DNA of 64,000 nt, from assembly GCA_034766995.1 (NCBI GenBank), contig CM068315.1, forward strand, positions 43,195,318-43,259,317. Direction: 5' to 3'. Shown piece by piece: positions 47,918 through 58,952 of the stretch. The stretch comes from Acanthacorydalis orientalis. Its lineage: Eukaryota; Arthropoda; Insecta; Megaloptera; Corydalidae. The notes under the pieces are model-generated. The model was not told where the DNA came from and did not search any database. It worked only from the letters and a program-made list of their open reading frames with translations. Each line of letters begins with the position of its first letter. Position 1 is the stretch's first letter. Made by a program: the position numbers and the translations under genes.

Positions 47918-48596
47918 TTTTTTGAAAGAAAACCACATTTCTCTTTTATTCTTTAAACGTAAAATAAGAATTAAAAAAGAAACAAATTTCAATATTTTGA
48001 ATCAATATCAAAGACTTATTAAATGATAAATGTCTCTGAATTAATTTAAATAACCGCTAAAATATTATTTTTGATAAAGACATTATTTGTTAAATAAAAC
48101 CAACTTTCATATAAAATGAAACTCGAACTGAATAGGAACTTTTTTTTAATATAAAACGTTATTGTATAAAACCCGCTGAAACTGATATTGACCACGTTTA
48201 GTTCACTACATAAAAAGACAATTATAAATATTTGACATGTAATTGAACATTGATTTTTAATTTAATTAAAATTTTCAAACGAATTTAAAATATAATAATA
48301 ACGTTGAACTGTGTGTATGGATTTTAACCAATATCGGTCTGTTTATACGACAATAAAAAAAAATCCATATTATTTTAGCTGTACGAGTATGTATTAAAAC
48401 ATGTACGGGATTTGAATATTTATTCGATTGAGTAATATTTTGTAATTTCGTTCTATTCTGTTTAATAATAAATGATTAAAGCGACAGAATAAATCTGATG
48501 AAATAAATCAGATATAAATCTGGTGGGAAGGGAATTTATTTTTTCATAATAATCAAATATTTTTTTGAATATGATTCACTTTTCATTTACACATAT
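47918..48596. other. AT-rich sequence, nothing recognised
   Basis: No frames, repeats or terminal repeats seen. Confidence 0.5.
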
Positions 48597-48728
48597 TCGG
48601 GTAATTCAATTTAGGCTTTCACGTGAAAGTTTAAATAAAATCATAAAAATTAAAAAAAAGTTTATTTTTTAACTTTTGTGATTTTTTTAATACTTTCATG
48701 TGGAAGCTTAAATAGTTGAATCATCCTA
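48597..48728. mobile_element. GATTCAATTTAGGCTTC inverted-repeat element, copy 2
   Basis: Left GGGTAATTCAATTTAGGCTT + TCACGTGAAAGTTTAAA; right reverse-complemented TAGGATGATTCAACTATTTA + AGCTTCCACATGAAAGTATT. 132 bp; a TA tract follows the right end. Confidence 0.72.
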
Positions 48729-48889
48729 TATATATATATATTATTTGAAAAAAAAAATATTTTTTAAAGGAATTAGCAAGAGGGTTAAAATTGTATTATA
48801 AATTTACTGTTTAATCAAAAACTAAAATAAGTGTCTCAGTTGATGTTAAGAAAAACATAAAAAAATCTGAATACATGTTTATATCAAAA

Positions 48890-48893
<4 letters not shown>

Positions 48894-48944
<51 letters not shown>
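48894..48944. repeat. (TA)n microsatellite
   Basis: Uninterrupted TA units; the neighbouring open frame 48875-49084 is not a gene. Confidence 0.97.
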
Positions 48945-48951
<7 letters not shown>

Positions 48952-49254
48952 AAATATAAATAGTAAGTTTTTTTACTCAAAAATCAAATATAGGAAAATT
49001 TACTATCTAATTTCCTTTCGTGAAATGGCTGCCAGTATAGAAAACATTCTATTTCTATTATTGTATGAAAATACTTTTCAATGATCTGTATTACAGACAG
49101 ATTGAAATTGAAATATTTTTTCATAAGTAAAGAGATTCACAAAGCATTATCGAATATATTTATTGTAATGAAAAATAGGTAAATACATACATTCAGATGT
49201 CGAAATCATAATTCTCAAAGCATTAAAATGCAGAAAAATTTAAAATATTGTTTT

Positions 49255-49400
49255 AGATCTTTCTGTAACTTAGCATTCTAAAATTATGACATTGTTATTG
49301 AAGTGAGTATAAGTAATAATCAAAAAATGATTAAAAATGAATTAATGAAATATTTTTAATCAAAACATATTTTTGTGATTTATAGTTTAATAATTGAATA
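49255..49400 (+). repeat. foldback-family repeat, single arm
   Basis: AACTTAGCATTCTAAAATTA + TGACATTG, AGTATAAGTAATAATCAAAA, AATATTTTTAATCAAAACAT + ATTTTTGTGATTTATAG. Good match to consensus order. Confidence 0.6.
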
Positions 49401-50805
49401 GTTTAATTGTATAATTAGTTGAAATAAAATAATTTATAGTTTTATAAGAAATGATTATTAAGTAAATAATGTTATTAGTTTAAGAAGTTAATAAATAATC
49501 GAAAATGTAATATTAAACTAGTATCAAGGAAAGTACAGCGTGATTTAGAAAGACTGCGAACTGAGTATACACCTCAGATCATTAAGGAAAATTGATGTTA
49601 TAGAACGTGTCAAAGGTCTTGGAAACGTTCCCGCAGTATCTGTACCTAAACTCAATCGAATATTTATAGGCACATTTAAAACGCCAAATGCAAATGTGTA
49701 CTGTATCAAGAACATTTTCAGAAGAATAAAATATAAATAATGAAATCAAATTAATTTATGAATGAAATAAAAGAAATCGTACAAAAAATTAACAAGGGAT
49801 TTAAGTCTGTCATATGATCACAGAATGTTCAGTAAAATGTTATTTTATAGTCAGTTTTATTCATTCCATGTATATTTATTTTTAATTTTCTTTATACACA
49901 ATTGTTCATATTTTTAATTGTACTTTTTATATACGTATGTATGTGTATGTGAGTATTCAACGTTTTATTGTTCAGAAAAAAATGCACTGAAATTTAATAC
50001 AATACCACAAAATGGTTATCGATTCGTTATAAAACATAAACACACCGAATTTTCTCATTTTTTAATCACGTGTCCCTTATGATTGAAATTATAATTCGAC
50101 ATAAAAATACTTTCCCACTTTGTGCCGTACAAAAGTTGAATTATAATGTTATACCGTAAGAAACATTTTCAATTATGAAAATGAATGAAAAATATGTTTG
50201 TTATGAGAGAAAAAACGTCTCGCTTTGATTTCTGTAAAATGTTTCTCAAGAAAATAATAAGTCTTCTCTGAACAACGAGAATGCCAATCAGAATCCAATA
50301 TGAAAATCTAAAAATATCTCGTTGGTATTTTCATAACGATAATTTTATCGGAGTAATAAAGTATTCGTATCGATTGTTTTTATTAAATTTGGCACATTTT
50401 TGCCGAATCTTTATTTATGTATATTATTGTCTGTACGAAAACAAACAGTTTGAATTGTTTTCATTTTTTTTATATATTTTTTTCAATGAAATATTTCCAT
50501 GATATAAGCAAGATTTCAAATAACATGATATGAGAGAATTATTTTTTTGTGCCTTCATACATTGAAATATATTTTTACCTTTTTTACATTCTAAAATCCA
50601 TTTCAATTTATATAATTCCATCACCATGTTTTCAAAAATGAAATTTAAATCAAATTGTATACTAGTTATGCTTGTATTATTTTTCACTCTGTGAAAATTA
50701 ATTTGAATTATGACAAAAACAAGTATATATTTATATTAATATTATATATACACATTGCCGGAAGGTACTATAAAATAACATATGATATGGTACGGAATTG
50801 ATTTA

Positions 50806-50874
<69 letters not shown>

Positions 50875-51112
50875 TCATGTTATTATTATCTTTATTCAAT
50901 TTATGTAAATCAACTATAATTAAAGTAGTCGTAAATATATATTGAATTATATTATTAAAAATGGATATACATATATATATATATATACATATATACAAAT
51001 GGAAAACATTTTTTACACATGTAATACCATCAGGCAAAATACAACTTATTAATTAGAAAATTAATTAATTGTATATAGAGAAAGAGAGGACAGGAGAGAG
51101 AAACTGAGAGAA
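49401..51112. other. AT-rich sequence with TA arrays
   Basis: A slightly more balanced patch lies at 49530-49720 (no family resemblance). Compound TA array at 50801-50871 and short tract at 50968-50995. A GA-rich stretch at 51080-51110 leads into the next element. Confidence 0.5.
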
Positions 51113-51219
51113 AGATTCAATTTAGGCATCTATATCAAAGTATTAAAAGAACAGCAAAAATTAAAAAGAATCATGTTATTTTTTAATTGTTATGTGGAAG
51201 CTGAAATTGATTCATTCTG
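51113..51219. mobile_element. GATTCAATTTAGGCTTC inverted-repeat element, copy 3
   Basis: Left GATTCAATTTAGGCATCTAT + ATCAAAGTATTAAAAG; right reverse-complemented GAATCAATTTCAGCTTCCAC + AT. 107 bp. It abuts the Tc1 element that starts at 51226. Confidence 0.65.
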
Positions 51220-51225
51220 TACATA

Positions 51226-52891
51226 CAATGTCAGTCAAAATTTAAGCAACTGTATGAGTGGTATAACAAATATTCAGATATCAAGTAAATAGAAATACGA
51301 AAAAGTAAAATGCAACAAATTGAAACATTTAAATCATCGTTGAAAAATATGTTATAATTCTATTTTATCTCTGTTAGTTAAAATATTAAATTACATTTTT
51401 AAAAAATTCTTTTCATTTTTAGGCGATAGAAGGTAAGCAACTCGGCGACTAGAATTATAAACTAATAATTATATATTGTTAAACAAGAAAAATATTAATT
51501 TTTTGGTAGCATAGTCCTTGTTTCTAATAATGGCTGTACACCGTCGAAGCATAGATTCTATAAGTTTATCGATTCTCTTCAATGATATTTCTTTCGGCGA
51601 CACAGTTGCAATCGCAGAACACAATTGGTTCTTGTTAGAATATGAGTTTTGTTCTCGAATTTTTCAATTCACTATTTCTCATAAGTTCTCGATGGGATTA
51701 GTGTTCAGGGATTGGGATAGACAAGAACGTACTTCGACATTATTATGTTTGAACCAAGTTCTAACTAATTTTGCTGTGTATTTAGGATCATTATCATGTT
51801 GAACGAATTGGCATTTATTCTTCTGCAATGGATAATATAACGTTCTACAAGATATCTCTGTATATTAAATTGTCCATGATTCTATTTATTTGGTGTAAAA
51901 TTCCAATAGCATAAGCAACGAAACAACCCCATATCATTTCATTTTCACCTCATTACTTCACTGTTTTTTTTATGGTAGCGGGGATCCAACCTTTTACTAT
52001 CAAGACTTCTTATATGACACATTCCATCTGAATCGACCAAACTAAAGTTGGATTCTTCGTTAAATAATACTATCCCCCATTTTTTAATGTCTCAGTGAAG
52101 ATAATTGCAAGCAAATTTTAGTCAAGATATTTTTTGTTTTTTTTTTGTTAAGTATTTTTTTTTTTTGGTAATATGGGTTTTTAATTAGTCTTCTAAAATA
52201 CAACTATTTTTTCATAAGATAACGTTTTATATTCCGGTAATTCAGTCCTTATTAAAGGACTGGATCCAGGATAAAAAAATATATAATTTAACAGTCGTGT
52301 AATTCTATTATCTTCTCTTTGAGTTGTTTTACAAGATCTCCCAGATTTTTCAGTATATATGGTGCCTCTAGTGTGAAATCTTTGAATAATTCGTAAGATA
52401 AGTGATAATTTTCTATTTTCTAAATTAAATTGTTCACTAATAAGTTTTTGTGATACATTTTTCTTATACACTTTAACAATTTCTAATTTTAAATCGTCAC
52501 TAAGTAATCTTCGCGACATTTCCGATAATTTCCAAAAAAAACACTATTTAAGACAAAACACTATCTATACAATACGTACCAATATCGTTCAATGATATTT
52601 CATGCCATGTGAGTAAAACGGTTGTAGTGTATGGGATTCCTCTTAATTTACAATTATAGTCACCGAACACCACATTATATTTTGTCGCCTAAATATTTAA
52701 AGATTTTTTTTAAAAATGTGTTAATTTTTTAAACAAGAGAGATAAAATAAAATGTGTTACATATTTTTCAAAGATGGTGTAAATGTTTCAATTTATTGCA
52801 TTTATTTCTCTTTTTCATTTTTCCGTTTAGTTGATGATATTTGAATAATTGTTGAACCACTCATATAGCTGCTTAGTTATTGGCTGGTACA

Positions 52892-52892
<1 letters not shown>
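51226..52892 (-). mobile_element. complete Tc1-like transposon with about 200-bp terminal inverted repeats
   Basis: The left end (51226-51440) and the reverse complement of the right end (52680-52892) align over about 200 bases: AACTGTATGAGTGGTATAAC versus AGCTATATGAGTGGTTCAAC, then AAATTGAAACATTTAAATCA versus AAATTGAAACATTTACACCA, then GAAAAATATGTTATAATTCT versus GAAAAATATGTAACACATTT. TA flanks both ends. The length of 1667 bp and the one-gene layout are typical of Tc1 elements; such long terminal repeats define the IR/DR-type subgroup (for example Minos, Paris). The gene inside is degenerate. Confidence 0.88.
51490..52519 (-). pseudogene. Tc1-like transposase pseudogene
   Basis: The minus-strand start MSRRLLSDDLKLEIVKVYKK is followed by VSQKLISEQFNLENRKLSLI, a paired-type helix-turn-helix, and GRSCKTTQREDNRITRLL, the counterpart of the GRPRKTTxREDR linker of Tc1 transposases. 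The frame breaks near 52190. Further on, in shifting frames: VLFNEESNFSLVDSDG (family FSDESxFxLxxxDG; the catalytic Asp reads Glu), RLDPRY, QHDNDPKYTAKLVRTWF (second catalytic block QDNDPKHT), NPIENL with stop (third block PDLNPIENLW, E retained), and a C-terminus like IDKLIESMLRRCTAIIRNKD + YATK. Normal length is about 340 residues and this spans the same. Frameshifts, stops and the D-to-E change make it inactive. Start chosen at the ATG matching the family's MSxR opening. Confidence 0.88.
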
Positions 52893-52938
<46 letters not shown>

Positions 52939-52940
52939 AG
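52893..52940. repeat. (TA)n(CA)n microsatellite
   Basis: Starts at the Tc1 target TA and runs into CA units. Confidence 0.95.
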
Positions 52941-52975
52941 GGGGCATCGCCCCTTGTTCGCTGTGCTCGCCCACT
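52938..52975. repeat. GC-rich hairpin AAGGGG...CCCCTT
   Basis: AAGGGGGCATCGCCCCTTGT at about 52938, then TCGCTGTGCTCGCCC. A strong short hairpin in AT-rich surroundings; resembles GC-rich hairpins near the ends of Helitron-like elements, but no matching end was found. Confidence 0.5.
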
Positions 52976-53004
52976 TGTCAATTATAAACATGTGCATGCA
53001 ACCG

Positions 53005-53083
53005 AATGAAACAATAAACATATTTGGGTATCATAAAACCTACGTCTCAAATAAATAAGTCGACGTCATAGATTTATACCTAT

Positions 53084-53136
<53 letters not shown>

Positions 53137-53213
53137 GATATCTTTATAAACATTCTTGCAGATAGATTATTTTTTGCAAAGTGTTATTTTATAATGTTTT
53201 GTGGATAATTTTG

Positions 53214-53248
<35 letters not shown>

Positions 53249-53420
53249 TAGATAGAGAGAGAGAAATATATGTTAGTATGTCTATGTAATCATTATCGTA
53301 TACAAATATGCAACTTGTTATTTTATATATGAGATAAACCTATTTGAGTACCATAGAAACCTCAACGTCATAAATAAATAAGTCGACGTCATCGAAGTTT
53401 TCCTGTGGATAATTTATATA

Positions 53421-53430
<10 letters not shown>
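53005..53430. repeat. tandem duplication, offset about 323 bp, with TA arrays
   Basis: The segment GGGTATCATAAAACCTACGT ... AATAAATAAGTCGACGTCAT (to 53069) recurs as GAGTACCATAGAAACCTCAA ... AATAAATAAGTCGACGTCAT (to 53392). Each is near TGTGGATAATTT and a TA array (53090-53133, 53219-53265, 53416-53495). The units include their microsatellites. Confidence 0.8.
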
Positions 53431-53481
<51 letters not shown>

Positions 53482-53495
53482 GTATGTATGTGTGT
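53416..53495. repeat. compound (TA)n/(TATG)n microsatellite
   Basis: TA array passing into TATGTATG units. Confidence 0.95.
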
Positions 53496-53499
53496 ATGT

Positions 53500-53922
53500 A
53501 TGTATGTTTGCAACACATCTAGGTCAAGCTGCTTTTTAGCAGACATTTAAAGTTTGTGGTATTATTTCAGCAATAGCAGATACAACATGAATTAAACAGT
53601 TCAAGATAGAAAATTTGAAATTAAAAATATAAATTTGAAAAATATAATAATTTAGTTTTAAATTTTTTTAAACAACGTGCAGCTCATATATGTATATACA
53701 AAGGAAAATCCCGAATTTGCATGAAATATGCACCGCATGACTTCAAAACCGCATTTTAAAGATACGCATAAAAACAGACTCGACTGTACACAGAAACATG
53801 TTATATTAATAGTACTTGTTTTATAGAAAAACGTACACATCAAATTATTTTATAAATATTTATTTTATATTTTTGTGCGTCTAAGAATTCTTAAATAAAA
53901 ATTTGATATAATACACACATAC

Positions 53923-53980
<58 letters not shown>

Positions 53981-54369
53981 AAATATCGTTTGATTGAAAG
54001 TTATTTATTCTTCGGTCGCATTAAAAAAAGTTACGTATCCGTTTTTCAAACGTTCACTTTTTCAATATTTTTTTGTGTAGACTAGTGTGTATGTTTTGAG
54101 TGGTGAACACACAATCTTTTAATAAAAACAATATTAAAGGACAGAGATATAAATCAAACGATTTATAATTCCAATACCATCAACCATTCAACGTATACTA
54201 TTCATCATAAAAATATATAGATATTGTAATCTTCAGAAACTGTAAAGTTTCAAGTGATTTATTTGTTTGATGTGGACACATTCTGTGCTTTATCTAGCAT
54301 AGCGTCTGCTCTAGACACTATGTCGTTTTATATGCATGAAAGAAACATGTTTCGTTAAAAAAGATCAAC
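53500..54369. other. AT-rich sequence with TA array
   Basis: TA array 53924-53979. A minus open frame 53658-53843 has no family resemblance. AGACTCGACTGTAC near 53776 looks slightly like a pogo terminal repeat but lacks a partner. Confidence 0.45.
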
Positions 54370-54960
54370 AGTATTGCGGAAAACGTGTCGTAGGTGTCCT
54401 CCGCACCATCCACTATCTCATACCAACCGTATGATATTTTAACGCCACCTCACGTCGCTCGTTTCTCTGTGTGCGGCCGTGTGTTTATGTATGAGTGCGA
54501 GTGCGTGTGCGTGTGTGTGTGTGTAAATTTCTATACCTACCCGTGCTGTTGTTAATACGCATGTTGCTAAAATGTTAAGCAAGGGATTAGCGCATTAGTA
54601 CCCGAATAAACAACAAGGAATTAGCCGTTGGGTCCTGACATGAGCGCACGCATACTACACGTTTTGCTTCACGTGTGTTTTGCTTCGATTTTTAACCGGC
54701 GTTGGAATGTGAGCGGACTGCGAGGTAAAAGAATATACGGTTAGCTCGTTGTACGCTTTTGGGGCATACAGGGCGTGTGACGCATGACTTAACCTTTTAA
54801 TTTTCACTGACCACGTTAAACACGAACGTTAGCTGAAGTTAAACGAATTGGGCTGATCCTCGAACAGGTATAGTTATATAAACGTTCCGTACGTTCTCTG
54901 TGTTCGTGATTTGTAATATGAAAGTATTTAAAGCGACAGCAGTGCATTTACACTGTTACG
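54370..54960. promoter_or_regulatory. candidate conserved non-coding or promoter island
   Basis: Nearly 600 bases with balanced composition and dense CpG (GAAAACGTGTCGTAGGTGTC, CCACCTCACGTCGCTCG, GTGCGGCCGTGTG, ATGAGCGCACGCATACTACA, TTAACCGGCGTTGG). A TG/GTGCGA-rich microsatellite lies at 54490-54524. No open frame of note. It is the strongest such island in the window; whether it is an enhancer, a promoter or a 5' untranslated exon cannot be told. Confidence 0.35.
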
Positions 54961-55208
54961 TTTCTTGAACTGTTGTGGCCAGTGCAGAAATGTGTTGCGG
55001 ATTATTACGAGCGTCACATACATATTTAACCGTTATTATGAGTTAATGAGAATGGATTGAGTTATTTTCATGCAGAAAGATCTCGCGTTTTCAAATAATT
55101 TCATGTGTAATTACCTGCTCGTATCGCACACATTTCACGAAATAATTGATGCGTTTTTTATTAAATTATAATTAAATGGGAATTGTTTACTTTGTATTTA
55201 ATATCTTT

Positions 55209-55243
55209 TTCTTTTCTGATTTTACAACAAAATCAGAAAAGAA
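55209..55243. repeat. 15-bp perfect hairpin
   Basis: TTCTTTTCTGATTTT (55209-55223) and its exact inverse (55229-55243) around a 5-base loop. Confidence 0.95.
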
Positions 55244-55255
55244 TCAATAACAATG

Positions 55256-55258
<3 letters not shown>

Positions 55259-55348
<90 letters not shown>
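55259..55348. repeat. (TA)n array with TG interruptions
   Basis: Ninety bases of TA with two TATGTATA interruptions. Confidence 0.97.
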
Positions 55349-55349
<1 letters not shown>

Positions 55350-57450
55350 TCTTTTTTTGATATGATTGAAAATTAAGTGATTTTTATAAAACTTTCACTC
55401 AATTCAATAAATCGTTCAGATTTTTGTATCACGAAAATTTATTAAGCGAGTTACTAATTAAAATTTATTTTTTTTCCATCTATTGTATATAGTTATTAAT
55501 TGGATTAAAATATACGAGATTTGGAAATTTAATTCCCGGATTGGCACAATGAAAAGGAACACAATTTAAGTAACACGAAATTTTTTTATATTTATTTAAA
55601 TTACCATTAAACTGCATACAAATATAGATACAGTAACCCCCCCCCCTAACCTTGAAAAAAACTAACTAGTCGCCTATTGAAAAAAATATTTGAATTAATG
55701 TTTCATTTTATTCATTGTATACTTTTTTCAATAAAATCAGTATTTTTATTGAAAAAATACTGATTTTTTTATTATATAATTGCTTCATAATTGTAAAATA
55801 AAAAAAGTCAATCCTAAAATATAAAGTATGACTGAAATAATTCCTTTATAAACCTTCAGTTTTAATGATTTTTTAAATGAGGTCATCTAGTTCTTTTAGT
55901 ATCAACTGCTTAAAATATATATATGGTGCATGCTTAGAGTTAAAATATTCTTTTTACAAATATAATAGTTTTATCTTTTAACCCATCTATGATTTAAGAG
56001 AAAACATTTTTTGTCTTTCAAGAAGTTAAATCGTATAATTCAAAATTCATTTCTATATTTTTTTCACTATAAATCACAATATTATTCAACTACCTAACTT
56101 CTAGTATTTTCGTTTTATAAAATTTAGAGTACGGAAAAATTACCAAGACAGTCGTAACTGACAAGCTAGCATGTTGGCGGTTGTCCAATGGATTTAAGTT
56201 CATACTGAAAATTGCAGTATTTGTCATTTTTCTTCAAGAAAGAAATTGTCTCAAATTCATAATAAATTTAGGTCTTGAAACTATTCTAAAATAATTTAAT
56301 TAAAGAGTAAATGATTATTATTTCTGACTATAAATATTTTTAATAGAGAAAGTTATTTTGATTTTAAAATAATTCATGCTCATCAAGTATTTTTATTATT
56401 TAATTTAAAAAGATTTCAGATAAAAATCTGAATATCTGGAAAAAGAAATTGTTCTCTAATAGGTTAAATTATATCTTTTTCCTTTTTTAATACATTAACG
56501 ATCGTATTTATACAGTTTTTGTTTTGAAAAGAGTATCGGATAACTAGAACGTGGTATAAATGGTTTAGGAAAACAAGTATAAGAACTGTATATAAAAACA
56601 ATGTTTGCTCAGAGATGATTGGACATCAGATTTGAGTTTTTTTAGCACATATTTGTTTAGTTTCGAAGGCAATATCTGTGTATCAACTTCAGTAGATTTA
56701 TTGTTCTATATACAAAGTTAATGTTTGAGAAGATTTTATGATTTATAGTCAACTGTGTGTTTTGAAATTAAATGCAGTATTTTTAAGAGATGTGTCTATT
56801 CCCAAATTTAATCAATTAATTTTGTTACAAAATGAATTAGCGAAATTTCTAATGGCTAATCTGAATTAATATATTTTTTCTTGTAACCGACAAATTTGCA
56901 ATTTTTATTTTGTTTACTATAAAAGAATGTCCAATTAATTGTAAAATATTTATTAAAAAAATTTAGCACCCTTTCCACTTCCTCGGTTCCAAAGGGTTAA
57001 TTAAGTAATGTTTTTTTTTAGGTATTTAATTATTGAAAAACGCTGATTTCATATTAACTAGATACACCATTTAAATTTTTATTTGTTGCGATAAACTTAT
57101 CATTTTTTCAAATTATAACCGAGTAAATATTTCCCTCAAATAACATTCAAGATTTAAGACTGTGTTTATTTGTGTAATCATTTTCATTCTGTGTCGTCAA
57201 CATGAAAAAGTTCCTGTTGATATAATTGAACGTAGCAAAAGTACACAGTTGTATTTTATGTATAGTAAGGTCGTAGCAGAAAGTTTACCAAAACCACTGT
57301 AATTCATCCACACACCTACTTAAGTTTGTACTGAAGCGTCTCACTGACTGTTCCGAATGCCTGTGTACATGTACAGTGAATACCACATAAACCTGTATGC
57401 ACACGAAAAAAAATCTTCAAAAAAAAAGTGGTGCAGGCGTAAAAGATAAA
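55349..57450. other. 2 kb AT-rich sequence, nothing coding
   Basis: It contains a poly-C run (CCCCCCCCC near 55638) and a perfect 15-bp hairpin, AAAATCAGTATTTTT at 55733-55747 with its inverse at 55753-55767. Otherwise nothing recognised. Confidence 0.5.
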
Positions 57451-57790
57451 AGAAACCGTGGAATGCTTTCACCATACCGACAACACTATTACGACATCGC
57501 GATAAAGGCACGAGCTCCAGAATTTGTCGGCTCGTTCGTGAGTGTTCGCCACCGTAAATCGTAATTGTTGCAGCCGCCTCCGCGAAGACTCCACACAACC
57601 GTCGTTGCCGGTGGCGTGTGTTACCGTTCTAGTTCCCGTCCCCATTCCCGTTTGTCCCCACCGTGCCGGAGAGCAGATGCCCCGCCAAGTCAATTTTGAC
57701 GGCAGAGGACGTAGCGTTCAAGTACCCGGCGAACACCATTTTTCATCCTTTATGGCCCTCTTGAAATGATGCTTTGGTTCCCAACAAATA
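57451..57790. promoter_or_regulatory. candidate CpG-rich island
   Basis: The most GC-rich patch of the window (GCCGCCTCCGCGAAGACTCC, TCGTTGCCGGTGGCGTGTG, CACCGTGCCGGAGAGCAGAT). Open frames exist on both strands (57341-57598 -, 57469-57693 -, 57542-57769 +) simply because AT-rich stops are rare here; none resembles a known family. Could be a promoter, a 5' exon or an old element. Confidence 0.35.
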
Positions 57791-58130
57791 ATATTTTATT
57801 TGTTATTTTCTTTTTCTTATTTCATTTTCCATAGTATTCGTACGCGTTAACCTCACCTATATTTTGGTTAGACAGTAATAGTATTGGATGTTTTGTGTAT
57901 GGTAATGTAGGTGATATGAATAAAAATTGAGCATTCGTTGTTATAAAGCGATTTTCGAACGAGACATATTCAATCTGTATGCATGGAGATAGGATGCTGG
58001 ATGTATACTTAAAAACACACTTTCCACATAAATAATAATCAACATGTATACAGACGAACTATAAATATAAATAAATAAAAACGCATACATCACTATATTC
58101 AGATAGACATAAATTATTACACATACACCC

Positions 58131-58173
<43 letters not shown>

Positions 58174-58887
58174 CTTTAATTTTCTCTTAAAAAAATTAAA
58201 TAAGAAAATTTTCTTTATTATGTAATACTAGTCATCACTTTATCGTAAATTGTATAAATTGTAGAATCGGCAAATATTTAAAAAAATATAAATTAATTTC
58301 TGTTCATAAGCAAAAAATATATCTGTTCTCTTTATAATTTATAATTTTTATAATCTGTTAGGTGTAAAAAATAATTCTGTGCCTTTAAATTAAATCAATC
58401 ATAAGTCTGTTCTGAATTAAAATATTTTTTCGACGTCAGAAGAATTTTTAAGAGCCAACCTTAACATTTTCAAAACTGTATTTTTGTTCAAGGGAATAGT
58501 TTTGTTTGGAATGAATAAGATATCGTTTTACAATAAGAAAATACTGTTGAATTTTAGCGGAACACATGCATAGATTCATAGAAAATGAACTGATAATCAC
58601 TCAAAAATAGTAATTTATAATTAGTAATGTTTTCTTCCTAAATTGAATGCAATTTGAAAATAAATCTTATCTAGTTATTTTATAAAATATGAAATAAAAT
58701 ATATTAAATTTAAATTTTGTTATTTTTACACTTAAGTGATATTTAAATTAATTTATTTAGTATATTGAATAAGAACAGTACAAAAACTAGATGACTTTTA
58801 ACACATTTATTAAATTAATTATTTTAATACCTTTACTATATATGAAACATAAAATCCGCTCGTATCGCATATATTCTCTTAATACCG

Positions 58888-58952
<65 letters not shown>

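Noticed and set aside
53690..53790. GACTCGACTGTAC as a pogo terminal repeat
   Set aside because: No inverted partner and no transposase sequence nearby.
56970..57001. AAAGGGTTAA, possible right end of a piggyBac-like element
   Set aside because: No matching TTAACCC-type left end at a sensible distance and no transposase; the only candidate (54792) is 2.2 kb away with unrelated ends.
57341..57769. Three overlapping open frames on both strands
   Set aside because: Open mainly because the patch is GC-rich and stop codons are rare; no protein family recognised and mutually overlapping.
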